Assembly (NCBI RefSeq): GCF_047663525.1 | Contig: NC_092601.1 | Coordinates: 19,504,001 to 19,568,000, forward strand | DNA from: Anas platyrhynchos | Taxonomy: Eukaryota; Chordata; Aves; Anseriformes; Anatidae | Length of the DNA stretch: 64,000 bases | Direction: 5' to 3' | Shown here: positions 44,209 through 55,482 of the stretch, piece after piece | Position numbering within the stretch: the first letter of the stretch is position 1 | Layout of the letters: every line of letters begins with the position of its first letter | Translations under genes and position numbers: made by a program | The notes under the pieces: generated by a model | Seen by the model: the letters and a program-made list of their open reading frames with translations, nothing else | What the model was told of the DNA's origin: nothing | Database searches by the model: none

Positions 44209-44224
44209 AATAAAATACAATAAA
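44209..44224 (+). terminator. USP31: Distal polyadenylation signals, likely main 3' end of USP31
   Basis: AATAAA at 44209-44214 and again at 44219-44224, at the sharp end of a long AU-rich stretch. GC-rich sequence begins within about 20 bp. This transition makes it the best candidate for the gene end. Confidence 0.6.
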
Positions 44225-44240
44225 TTTATTACTAGGCATC

Positions 44241-47200
44241 CCGGCTGCGTGAGCCTTCTTTCAGGTCAGCATCGCCGCCCAGCTCCCTGCAGTGACAGAT
44301 GGGTGCGAGGGCCTCCTCTGCCTTCCTCCTGCCTGCACCGGGCTGCCCACACTGCAGAGCTGCTGCCAGTGGTTGCGGGGTTCCTATAGCTAGAGCCAGC
44401 CGCAGGGCCCTGTCCGGGGGGTCCTGGGGCTGTGGGGTCCCGGGGTGCCACCAGCCCCCCATGGGCAGCAGGAGGGGACGGCGGGCAGGGTGCTGTCACT
44501 GGCGTCTTTGCTGTAGGTGGGTGAAACGTGCTCCGGCTGCAGCCTCGGCTGGCGTGGGTCACCCCTGAGCTCTCCCTTGTGCCCCAGCAGGGTCCCAGCC
44601 CTGATCACAGAACCGTCACCACGAGCCGGCTGCAGCCCTGTGGCCCCTGCAGGTGTCGCGTGGAGGATCCTCGCCTTACGCTGGGCAGTCACAGGGCACG
44701 AGGAGACCTGGGCTTTTATTACTTATTGGAGAGCATAATTGCTTCGTATCTCGTATGGAAATGGGGATGACAGATGTCATATTAAATCATAGGGTCATCA
44801 CTTATTTATAGGTGATTACATTAAAGAGAGATTAATATAGCCAAAGGCTCTGCAGAATTAGAGTTAATATATTTTTGTTTATTATATTTGCCAATATTTC
44901 TCCAATCCAGATGGGTTTTTATGGCCACTTATTAAATAGCGAGCCCACTGCGGTTCCCTTAATCTAGCTGGGAGGGTGGTGAGAGGACAATTGGAAAACA
45001 CTTGAGAACTTTGATCTTCGAATGATTAAATTTTATTGCCTCCTTGTTTATGAGGCATCCGATGGCAGGTGCTTTGTGCACTGAGATGAAGCGAGGGCAG
45101 GTTAGGACTCGGGCGGTTATTAAATCCAGGTCAGCAGGGGAGGCTCAGTCCTGGTGCGGGGCGCGGGCCCCCAGATGTTCGGCTCCTCGGCTGGGGTTAC
45201 GGCTGTGCCCGGGGGTGCCCGGGGCTTGGTGCCCATCCCACAAAGCTCTCAGCTCTGCCTGCAGCCCTCCCTGCTGTCCCTGTGCAAACCACAGGGGCCG
45301 AAAAACACTCACTGGGTGCGGAGCCCCTGATGGCCGTGCCGTGCTGGGCTGTGCCTCGGCTGTGGGGCACTGGGGCACGGCGCAGGGTGGGCAGGCGGCT
45401 GCCCCTGCTGTGGGATGGGGGCCTGGGGTTTGCCGTGTTTGTTAACACCCAGCTGCCGCTGAGGGCCAGAACAAAACCTGATCTTTGGAGGCCGTCAATA
45501 AATTATAACATATTAGGCACTGTCATCAGTACCTCTGGACTCCTAAATTTTGTTCTAATTGGAGTATCGCTTTTCCTTTCTCAGCACTTTTTCCCCTCTG
45601 CTGGGTATCGATCCTTTCTCTGTGGGGATCTGACCAACTGTTGACAATTTATGGTAACATAAACCCGGTGCCTCTTACAGCAAAAACACAGCTTTTAATA
45701 AAAACCGCTGACACCAGCCCCTCGCTGGCAGCCTAACCTGATTACCGCATGGATTTAGCAGTTAAGGCCGTGCTGATACCCCGGCTGTTTTGCACATAGG
45801 GATTTTTACTGTAACACTTAAAAGGCTTTCAATTGTCATAATATTTCATAAATACACATGTACCTAATTGAAAGCTGGGAGGCTGATAGGAAGCATCGAG
45901 AGAGCTGCTGAGACCTTGGCTGGCTCCTGGATGCTCGTGGCTTGTTATTGATGGTTAACTGGGGCACCCGTAGGGCTCGTAGAACTGCGCTGCTGACCAA
46001 ATCATTCCTTCTTCTGCCAGGGAGAAGTCCATACGCAGGTTTTTGTCGTACGCAGAGATGGGACCGATAAGGTTCGGGAGCTGCAGTGCCCTCCTGCTCG
46101 CCTGTGCCCGCGGTGTGGGGCCGTGCCGTGCTCCTGGCCGGTGTCGGGCCGTGGCTCCGGGCCCTGCTGCACCTCTGGGAGCCGAGCGGTGGCCCCGTCC
46201 CGCTGCCTGTGCATGAGGCCCCTGCTGCTGGGCCCTGCAGCAGCCTTGGCATGAGGCTGGCCGGGAGCCTGGCACCAGTGACCGGGGACTCGTCCCAACT
46301 GCGCCACATCCCCACAGCCACCGGCTGCTGGCGTCCTGCCCCATGCTGGGCACAGCCACGCTGCTGGAGCCCAAGGCCGCCCACCGCGTCTCCTCACAGC
46401 GCCCCGCAGCCTGCAGGGGTCTTGGGCCTGCCGGCTCTGGGCTGGGAGCTTTGGAGAGCGGCGACGGGCGCTGCCACGGGGCAAATCCTTCCATCGTTAT
46501 CGGGGTGTGTGTGCTAACTGGAGGCTGCCGCAGCCCACCCAGCCGCACTGAACCTGGCCCTGCCTCGATGTCCTGGAGACGTTTAAATGGGCCTGGAACA
46601 CGTCGCTGGCTGCCGGAGCAATTTATCGCCTCACCGCACGGTCCCTTTTCCACGTTAGATTCATCCAGTGAAAAAAAAAATAAATAAGAAACCGCACGTC
46701 TAACATAATGACATGAATTTCTTAATAAACGAATGCAATGTGGATGGCTGTGTGTTTCCACTCAGCCTGAGCCAAACTGTGATGAATTGATCCTTCCTAA
46801 AGGTATTGAATATTTCTCAAACTATTCATCAGCCCCACGACAAATGCCTCTGTCAGCCCCAGCTGACATCCTATTTTAAATACCTCTTCCAGGGCACCAG
46901 CATGGAGCAGTGGCTGCTGGAGAAGCAGGGACCTTATCATTTTTTAATGCACTGCAGTTCTTGGGCTTATAGAATATTTATAACAACACTGGTATTTACC
47001 AAACAAGCCGGTGCGTTTGCAGGAACCCCTGGTGCGTGTCTCCTGTGCACATTCCCATGGGTGGCCCCGGTGGGGCAGTCCCAGCCCCAGCCCCATGGGA
47101 CCCAGGTTCCTGCTGTGCCCTGCCTGGAGCCCGGTCCCACTGCCCACGGTGTGCTCATGCCTCTGTGCTGCCCGCCCGGCTCCTGGCCAGCTCTGCCCAG

Positions 47201-47560
47201 CACATCCCGTCCCCTCATCCCACCCACGTCCCCTCATCCCAGCCCTTCCCGTTCCTTCCCTCCCAGCCACGTCTGCGGGCTGAAAGCGCCGTCCCCGTGT
47301 AATACAGCGCTATCAGCTTGTTCTTCTGGGTGTCACAAATACCGTAACATCTGCTCTCCCTGCCATTTGCTTCAATCTAATTCTTTTTTTATTGAAATGA
47401 GTCTAAATTGTCTGAGAATATATTAGATTACTCTTTCCCTGAGGTTAGCACACTTGTATAGACGTGAATAAAGTGCACAGTTAGCAGCACTCGCATGCTC
47501 TTTCGCTCCCTTTTTTAATCTACAAGAAGCCGGCTCCCTGGAGAACTGGTGTGTTTCCTA
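44241..47560. other. Intergenic: AT-rich islands in GC-rich DNA (part 1)
   Basis: No gene. AT-rich islands lie at about 44690-45060, 45470-45900, 46660-47000 and 47300-47500, separated by GC-rich DNA. The islands contain many TAAT/ATTA homeodomain-type cores and no coding frame or transposon signature. Such islands resemble vertebrate conserved noncoding elements in style. Conservation cannot be tested here. Confidence 0.5.
45825..45875. repeat. Inverted repeat with perfect 10-bp arms
   Basis: GCTTTCAATT at 45825-45834 is matched by its reverse complement at 45866-45875, with a 31-bp AT-rich spacer. It lies in an AT-rich island. It may be chance or a paired binding site. Confidence 0.6.
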
Positions 47561-48250
47561 ACGACCTTAATGAGTTTCCATAGCTGAGGTCAGATTATCT
47601 AGAAAGGCTGGTAATGGCAGGGCAGGAAGGTGGTTCTGTCTCCACTGCTGTGAGTCTCTGATAGCTTTGTACTCCAGACTGTAAATAAAGCAGAATTTGA
47701 TAGCTCTGCCTGGATCCACGATGAATACATTTTCCCCTTTAATAGGCAGAAGTGTGTGTGTTGCAAAGCAATTCATGAAGACCATATGACAGTCTTTAAG
47801 CATTTTAATATTTTGCAACTGATTTATCATTGGTAATGAGCAGATGATATACTCCACTTCAAGGGTATGGATTATCTATTAAAGTCCACACGTAAAAGGC
47901 ATCTGCCGATGACATATTGCTAACAGAAAATGGAAAGTACAACTTATCTGTTGTTTAACGGGAGGGGTCAACAGCTTCTGCCACAGTTCAGGAGATAACC
48001 TGCATTTTCATTCTCTCCTGTAATGACGTCGGTAAATATCTCCCGTGTTTGGGCATTGTGTCGGGCCGGCACCGATCCTGCCCCTTCTCCTCGTGCTGCC
48101 TTTGGAGGCACCGGCACATCGAGCCGGAGCTTATTTAGTGCCTGGTTAAGAGCTGAGGGCGGTGCTGATTCACTGGCTGCTGCTAGATTAGTTTATGGTC
48201 TCTGATATCATCTCTCCAGGGCTGTTTGTGCTCCAAGTAGTTTGGGAGAA
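47561..48250. other. Intergenic AT-rich island, candidate noncoding element
   Basis: The 47560-48020 part is mixed and AT-rich with several ATTA/TAAT cores and no open frame of note. The remainder is mixed. No gene or known repeat is recognised. Confidence 0.4.
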
Positions 48251-48515
48251 GTCTGCTTGCTTATTTATTTATGAAGCAATTCATACAACGGGGCTGTTTG
48301 CGCTGCGGGGGCTGCCGGAGCGGCTGGGTGCCAGTAAGCCCTGGGGGGGGGATGCCTGGCCGGGGGGTGGCGGTGGGCAGGCGCTGGGGGTCCCCAGGCT
48401 GAGGCACCCTGCTCCCGAGGGCAGCACGGGGCCCATGCTGCTGCTGCCGCCCACTGACTGTGCCCCACGAAGAGCTGGTGGGCGAGCGGTGGTTTCCACA
48501 TCTCAGCAGTGCTGG

Positions 48516-48700
48516 CAGCACCTCGTGTCCCCCCCAACACCTCGTGTCCCCCCCCCAGCACTTCGTGTCCCCCCCCCCAGCACCTCGTGTCCCCCCCAGC
48601 ACCTCGTGTCCCCCCCCCAACACCTCGTGTCCCCCCCCCAGCACCTCGTGTCCCACCCCCCAGCACCTCGTGTCCCCCCCCAGCACCTCGTGTCCCCCCT
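48516..48700. repeat. Minisatellite, about nine CAGCACCTCGTGTCCCCCC units
   Basis: Nine tandem copies of a unit near 20 bp (CAGCACCTCGTG followed by C7-10, with AACACC variants). Copies differ mainly in C-tract length. Each contains a CpG. The tandem structure creates spurious open frames on both strands. Confidence 0.95.
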
Positions 48701-51390
48701 GCTCGCACCCCTTGGCAGGGCCATGGCTGAGGAGCTGGCGTTGCTGCCGCCTCTCTTTGGAAAACAGCGGGCAGGGGCTTCTGGGCTGGAAATTCACTTT
48801 TGATGCCCAGTTAAAAGCCGAGCTGAGAGCAAGCGGCTGATGCTTCCTGTTGCACATCGGCCCCACACCCAGGCTGGGCTCCCAGCAGCTTGTCACAGCC
48901 CGTGGGTGTCCCCATGGTCCTGAGAGCTGCAGCAGCCCACGGTGCCGGTGCCGCGCTGCCTGGCTCTGCTCAGACATGCTGCACCCCCCCGGCTCCACAG
49001 CACGCCTGGTGCAGGGCGCGCAGCTCTTTGCACAGCCCGGCACGGGATGTTGTGCTCTCTCCCACACTCCTGAAACTGCGACACCCCCAGCCTGGCCTCC
49101 CGTGGCAGGCACAGCGTGTCCCAAGGCTCTGGTGCTGCTCCGGGGGGGCTCTGAGCACCGGGACAGGCCAGGCGAGAGGGGCCTGGTGGGCTCGGGGTGA
49201 CGGTGGCAGCGGGATGTCCCCGTGCTGCACAGCCCCAAACATGCCCCTCGCCCTGCAGCCCCTGCCCACCGAGCAGCGGTGCCGAGTCCCCAGGCAGGGC
49301 CCTTGCAGCCCAGCGCCGACACTCACACGGGTGGGATGGGGGCTCACATTGTTCTGGGGCTTTGTTAGGGCGAGCTTAGTGCTGGTTACTGGCTGGGAGT
49401 TTTATCCCTGAGTGCTTCCCCTTAGCTCCTGAGACCGACTTCGGTGCAGATTTATCACCCAGCAAATAAATAAAAGTGCAGGTTTATTTTGCCTCCTTGT
49501 TCATCAGAAAGGAATGAAAATGTAAGCAAAATATTAAAAATAAAATAGTCTCAGTTTTACTTTAATTGACCTTTGATTTTTAGCTTAATACCTTCCCTGT
49601 GTTGCTGCCTCAACCTTTAATTTCTCTTGGTGAAGTGGCTGTGTTCAATGATTCATTCTGTCCCGAGGCAAAGCACACACTGTAATTGGTTTTTAACTTC
49701 CTGGAATGTCAAAGCCAGGATTGAAATTTTACGTATCACACCACCAATTCAATACTGGCTTTAATAATAATGTTGCAGAAAGGAAGGCAGATTTACAGCT
49801 GTAGAAAAATGTAATCAAATTTTAAGCCAGAATGCAATAAGTCCAAATGCTAGTTTTCATTTGGAAGCTTGTTAGATAAATGTGGCATCACCTGAGCCGC
49901 TCCAGAAGCATTTCTGCCATTCCCTGCCCGATGGAGCACGGCCAGGGGATGGGGGAGAGGCGCCACACACTGCCCTGGGGCCGTGCTCTGCGCTGGGGGA
50001 CAGCCAGCACCCGCAGCCCCCAGCCTCTCCCAGCCAGCCTGCTCCCCGTGGCGGCGGTGCCCTCATGCCCTGAAACCAGGACACCTCGCTGGGCCGCTGG
50101 GCCACTGGGCTTGGTGGGCTCCTGCCGTGCCGGGGGCTCCCCGGATCCTGCAGAGGCACGGCAGCATGGACAGGGCAGCCCCACAGCCCGGGACAGGAGA
50201 GCTGCTGTGGGAGCTGCTGTGCAGGTGCTGGTCCTGGCAGTGCCGACTGCCCTGCTCTGCCTGCCGGGGCTCCTGGGGGGGAAGCACCCCTAATACACTG
50301 CAAATGCCAAATAACTAATCGATTCTAGCCAATTAATGTCTGATAGAAACTAATAACCCTTCTCTTCCTTTCTTATTACTAAATGACCTCCAGCAATCCA
50401 TTAGTTTAACAAATGATATGCAAGTCTTCAGCATGGCTAATGACTCTGGATTAAAGCCGGTGACACCTCATCTGTCAGCGCACTCCTGTACCGCAGTGCC
50501 CATTAAGCCTCGGCATCGTCCATCACGGCGGCTCTTACACCCGGCACAGCCACGTGGCAGCGCTCCCGGCACTCCTGGGGGAGGCGGCCCCGGGGATGCC
50601 ATGCGCCCTGTGCCGTGTCCCCTCGTCCTCTGCTGGCTGTGTCCAGAGTGGCTGCAGCCTGTGCTGGGCACCCTGCGCTGCCCGGGGGCCACAGCAGCCC
50701 CAGAGCCTTGCCCTCGCCCCGCAGCCCCCGGTGCCCAGGGTGAGCTCCCCGCTGCTCACAGCTCTGCTCCCTGCTCCCTCCTCACACTGCCCTAAAAAGC
50801 TAACTAAGCTGAAATTATTTTCCTTCCTTAGAAGCCTTTAAATAATGTATTGCCCTCACTTGCTGTTAGCGAATGCTTTAAAAATCCAGGGGACTTTTTC
50901 TTCTCGCTCATGAATTTGCATGTGTTTGCTGCGGGGCCGTGAATTGCTGTTGGCAGGTGCAATTAGCAGGCAGTGCCCTGCCCACTGCGCCACAAGCTGG
51001 CCTGCAAGAGGCAGCGCGGGGCGGGCAGGAGGCACCCGCAGGCATTGCCCCAGCGCTGGGTGCTGGCTATGGGGGCAAGCCCAGCGTGGGGCTGTGCTGT
51101 GTCACTGCACGGCAGCCCCGTGCTGCGCATCCCCCTGCAGCCCTACCTGGAGCCCCTCACTGCCCCGAGCACTGCGGGTCTGCCCCCAGGTTGGCAGCCC
51201 CCCAAGGGTTGGCAGCCCCCCAGAGGTTGGCAGCCCAGCCCTGGCACCGCAGAGGAGACGTGGCCGCGAGGGGCTGACCCCTGCTCGTGTTCCCAGCCAG
51301 CGGGGCAGCTCCCCCGTCCTGCATTCAAGTGGCAGCGAATCAGAATGAAATTGGAGGCACCTAAAACAGAGCCCCTACAAACATCTTCCA
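48701..51390. other. Intergenic: GC-rich DNA with two AT-rich islands (part 2)
   Basis: No gene. The clearest islands are 49430-49880, about 450 bp of dense A/T-rich nonrepetitive sequence, and 50290-50470, which contains an octamer-like ATGCAAG and several TAAT cores. The DNA between them is GC-rich and low-complexity in translation. Confidence 0.5.
51189..51235. repeat. Short tandem repeat, three GGTTGGCAGCCC units
   Basis: Three copies of a unit of about 18 bp beginning GGTTGGCAGCCC. Local and imperfect. Confidence 0.8.
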
Positions 51391-54290
51391 AAGAAGCTTA
51401 CCTCCTGGGGAATGGCGATAAGAACTTGCTGAAAGGATGATAATTAAATCAGGGGAGCTGTCAGCAAAGCAAACACCTCCTGTCCTGAGCAGCTCGTAAA
51501 TGTTTTCCTTTCCACGCTGGTTTTGTGCGGATACTTGTGTACTCTGCAAGGCTTTTAATATTTTAATCAGAATTAACCCAAGCATTTACCAGACCATCAG
51601 GGCCTCAGTGCTTGATGTTCCTAGCAGGCTGGCATTCTTGATCAATTGGAATGAAATCACTTATTTGAGCCACTTTCCTGGTTGGCTGAACAGCCAAACT
51701 CATTTGCAACCTGAATTTCACAGGAAATTAAGCTCTCCCAATAGGGCTAAAGAAAATATGAAACTGGGTAAATGTTAAACCTGTTAGAAATTTGTCCCAT
51801 AAAGTTTCTTCCAGATATATCTCCCTTTTCCCTGAAGTGATAGTATTTTTGAATCATGTTTCCATAAAGCGCAGGGCACTCCTGGGAGAAGCCTCCCTAA
51901 CTGCACCGTCTGTCTCTGTAATATAACGGGGTCCCTGGAGGAGCCGTAAATTCTCAGCCGAGGCTCTGCCCGGCTTTCAGGCACTGTGCGAGCAGAGGCA
52001 GGGGAGCAGGGGGAGCTGCCAGGGCTCTGGGGACTGCGGCACCCCAGGGCTGGGCTGGGGGTGCCATGGGGCCGGGGGTGCCATGGGGCCGGGGGTGCCC
52101 GCTGTTAGGGAGCATGAAGGGCAATCACCAGAGGCTGTGCGGGGCTGCCGCCGGCTGCTTGCAAGTGACAAAACCTCCCTGCTGCTGCCGTCGGCTGCTG
52201 AGCGTTTTGTGAGCGACGGGAGCTGCCAGCTTGTGGCCCAACTGCCCGTCCCCTGCGTGTGGGTTCGGCAGGGTCCCGCTGCAAGGCGAGGTGCCACTGC
52301 CCGGGCCTGACACCAGGGTGAGGGACACCCGGAGCCAGCTGCCGGGTGGTTTGCACAGCTCGGCGTGCTCTGTGCTGGCACCGGCTGCCCTCTGCAGCCG
52401 CACGGTGCAGCACCAGGCACGGATCCTGGCTGTGCCTGGCCCTGGGGGAGCGGCTGCTGCCAGAGGAGGGGGCTGAGAGGGGCCAAGAGGGACACGGGGA
52501 AGTAAATGCAACCAGGACGGGGTGAACCGGCGCACAGCCTTTATGTGGCAGCAGGGCCGGGGATGCGGGGTGGCTGCAGGGGGATTTTCCCCTCTCCTCT
52601 GAGGCTCTGGGCTCTGTGGCACCTCCCCTGCCTGCCAGGGCTCTGCCAGCCCCGCGCTGGCTGCAGCTGCCCTGACATTCAGAGTAAGGACGGGAGTACA
52701 GTGTAATGTATGGAAATGAATCTCCAAACTCATACTGTGTCTGTTTTGCATGATTGATTTCTATTAAATTACTGCTGTGCAAACACTGGTGGAGCCCAGT
52801 GGGTTTGTGCTTTCTAGAGAATGGGAGTTCTGCGATCACTGCTCCCAGCCACAGCTCCTGTGACGAGCGACTCTCCCCGCTGTCCTTTCATTCCCTTCAC
52901 AGCACATTATTTTCTGTGACGATTCAGCTCTTGGCCTCAGGTTTTCTTTAAGGTGTTTTTTAATACTTAAATACTTGTTAACAGCATCTGGGGCTCTGCA
53001 CACAGTCAGCTGGGGCTCTCCCCGTCCTGTACCCCCCTGCCAGGGATGGAGCTGAGTGTGGGCATCAGAGCCCCAGGCCCCAGCCGGCCCTCGGACAGCA
53101 GCAAGAGCAGCGCTCCTCGCTACAGAAAGCCCATTTCCAGTTCCATTTCTTTTCTTACTTTGTCTTTTAATCCCAATTACCAATAATTTTAATCCCAATC
53201 ACCTCACAGTTGGGTGCAAGAGCTCCCAGCCCAGCCTGCAGCAAAGAAAGCTGAGCTGTTACTGGGAGCGGGGCGATGAGGGATCGCTGCTGGGGCTCCT
53301 GCTCGTCCTGCCCTGCCCTGCCCTGGCATGATGTGGGTGCACGTGGACCCCGTGGGGCTGTGGCGTGTTCCTGTGCCCCACGGCAAGCAGTGGAGGGGCT
53401 GCAGCAACCCCTCTGCTGTCAGCCGAGCCCTTCCCCTGTGAGTCTGTGAAACGGGGCCCGAGCCTCGCTGCTGCTACTGCCGGCTCTGTGGCTAATTCTG
53501 TTGTTTTACAGCAAGAGGACCGTGTTTGCTATTGATTGCATAGGTTGCTAATGGTCTTTTTCGTACAATAAGAGGCTTTTGTGGGGACTACTTAATCCAG
53601 TCATATCGCAGGGTGAAATTGCACAGCTTACTGCGTAGGTTTCCAGGACGTGATCTGCTTTAATAGCAGAAGCAGTTTTATCTAATACATTTAATGTTCC
53701 GATGTTTTTACAGCACGAGGGGCTCTAATTGAGCTGCATTTCTGTATCAGGAGGGCAGAAGGCACGAGGCCATTTCCGTACCACCCGGGGAGGGGTAGAT
53801 GCTGACATGGCACTTGGTGGCCTGCAGGGACCTCTGCTGTGTGACCGTCACCTTCACCAGCTGCTGTGCAGAGCCTGCTGCTGCCGGGAATGCTCGATAC
53901 TGAAACAATCATCACAGTGATGGCGAGGCTTCTTGCTGGAGATTGCAGATCTGTGCACACTGGGACTTTCTGTTTCCCCCAGGGATTAATTCCACCCCCA
54001 CCTCTCCCAGGTGTTGCTGCTCCTGCTGCTCCGTGGTGAGAGCCTTGCTGCAGGGGCAGAGCCCTGTGCTGCAGGGCCTGGGGTGCAGGACGTGCTTGTG
54101 CTCACCTGTGGTGCTGGATGTGCTCACGATCTCGTGATGTGGCTGCACCTTCCTCACCCCACAGGCAGCCGTGTGCTGCCCCAGACCTGTTTCAGCATTG
54201 TTTGAGGAGACAAGGGAGCAGCTGGCACCATCTTCTGGGCTCCCCGTGGCTGAGAGTGGGGCTCTGGGAGAAGCATGCGCCGAGGGAATG
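51391..54290. other. Intergenic: AT-rich islands in GC-rich DNA (part 3)
   Basis: No gene. Islands at about 51400-51960, 52660-52790, 52900-52990 and 53490-53720 are AT-rich and nonrepetitive. A 17-bp GGGGTGCCATGGGGCCG unit occurs about 2.5 times at 52057-52098. The remaining DNA is GC-rich. Confidence 0.5.
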
Positions 54291-55284
54291 GGGTTTGTGC
54301 TTCTGCCTTTGAATTGAGCATACAGGAGGTATCTAAATGGATTGTGACTGCAAGGATTAAAGGTTAGGAAATTTTTCTGTGTATCTTATGTAAATGAGAA
54401 CTAATGAGGTTTTCATGATTACCTTTAATTAGCTTTCCCAAAAGTAGTGGTGATTTATATGGTGTGAGCCTGGACAGATGACACACGCAGATACGCACAC
54501 AGCCACACCTTCATTAAAACTGTTTTTAAAAACGAACCTGCAACATGCAAATTACCTATTAAACACTCAAGAAAAAGACTGTAAGAGGGGAAAAGGCACA
54601 AGCACAGCACTGGCTCTGCAAGGCCTCCGGGGCTGCGGTGTGTCGGGGTGGTGGGCTGGGCTGTCCCCTGCCTGCTGGTCACGCTGGGGGGTCCCTGCTG
54701 TGGGCACCACGCAGCCCACACTGCTCCCAGCACAGCCCAGCTCCTTCCCAGTGCCAGCCCCAGCTCCGGGGAGCGCCCAGCACCGCAGCTGAGCGCCTGG
54801 CAGACACTTCATGGTCATCGGTGCCCTCCTGCAGCTCCGGGCCGAGCAGGTGCCGCTGCCTCTTATCGGAAATGGGGAACAGGGACTGACTTCGGTCAGG
54901 AAGCAGCGTCACCTCCTCCTTCTCAAATCTGAACAAAATAGGGAAATGCCCGTTCTCATTAAAAGACAAGAATCCTCATTCCTTGTGATTGCAGAGAGAA
55001 ATGGGTAAATGAGGCCTCCAAAAGCTCAAACCCTGTAAATCAGATGATGCAAATGGAAGGGAATCGGCCAGCCGGTGTGCCGAGGCCCAGGTGAGCAGCA
55101 GAGGTGGGGTCGGTGGGGAGCAGGCACACAGCACGGTGCTGGCAGGTCCTGCAGCAGCCTGGCCCTCAGCCCTGCCCCAGGGTCTGTGAGGATGGGACGG
55201 CTTAAATTAGAGTCAGAGCAGGGAAATGGTGCTGGGTGGGAGCAGAAGGTGCTGTGCTGAGACACACAAGTGAGTGAAATGGCT
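54291..55284. other. Intergenic: AT-rich islands flanking GC-rich DNA
   Basis: An island at about 54300-54560 with TTTAATTA-type cores and another at 54930-55050. The stretch between them is GC-rich. No coding potential is recognised. Confidence 0.45.
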
Positions 55285-55482
55285 GGGATGACTACAGCCA
55301 ATTAGCTTGACATCAGTCCTGGGCAAATCAGTGGAAAAACTACTGCAAGAGTCAATTAATGGGAGAATTAGAGCCCGAGAATATAAATTCATGCCTGTCA
55401 ACATGGTTGAAAAGAAGTAGGTCTTGTCAAACAAACCTGATTTCATTCTCCGATGCGATTACAAGTTTGGCTGGTGAAGGCA
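55285..55482 (+). mobile_element. Fossil non-LTR retrotransposon RT fragment (CR1/L3-like)
   Basis: One frame from 55292 reads LQPISLTSVLGKSVEKLL, the (N/D)YRPISLTSVLGK motif of CR1-clade reverse transcriptases. After a frameshift another frame reads RSCQTNLISFSDAITSLAGE, the next conserved block. The nucleotides between still spell a degraded QHGF-type motif. The YLDFSKAFD block that should follow is missing. It is truncated, frameshifted and dead. Divergence from the usual young bird CR1 motif suggests an old insertion. Confidence 0.75.

Larger units (their letters stand above)
38591..44240 (+). other. USP31: Probable USP31 3' untranslated region
   Basis: About 5.6 kb after the stop codon without another gene, ending at a cluster of two AATAAA signals. 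Human USP31 mRNA also has a multi-kilobase 3' UTR as I recall. GC-rich stretches (39360-40480, 41170-42290, 43060-43220) alternate with AU-rich ones. Continuity as a single transcript is inferred. Confidence 0.6.

Noticed and set aside
48261..49322. 353-codon open frame on the minus strand with GTRGAGG-type repeats
   Set aside because: The repeats are the translation of the 48516-48700 minisatellite. Not a protein gene.
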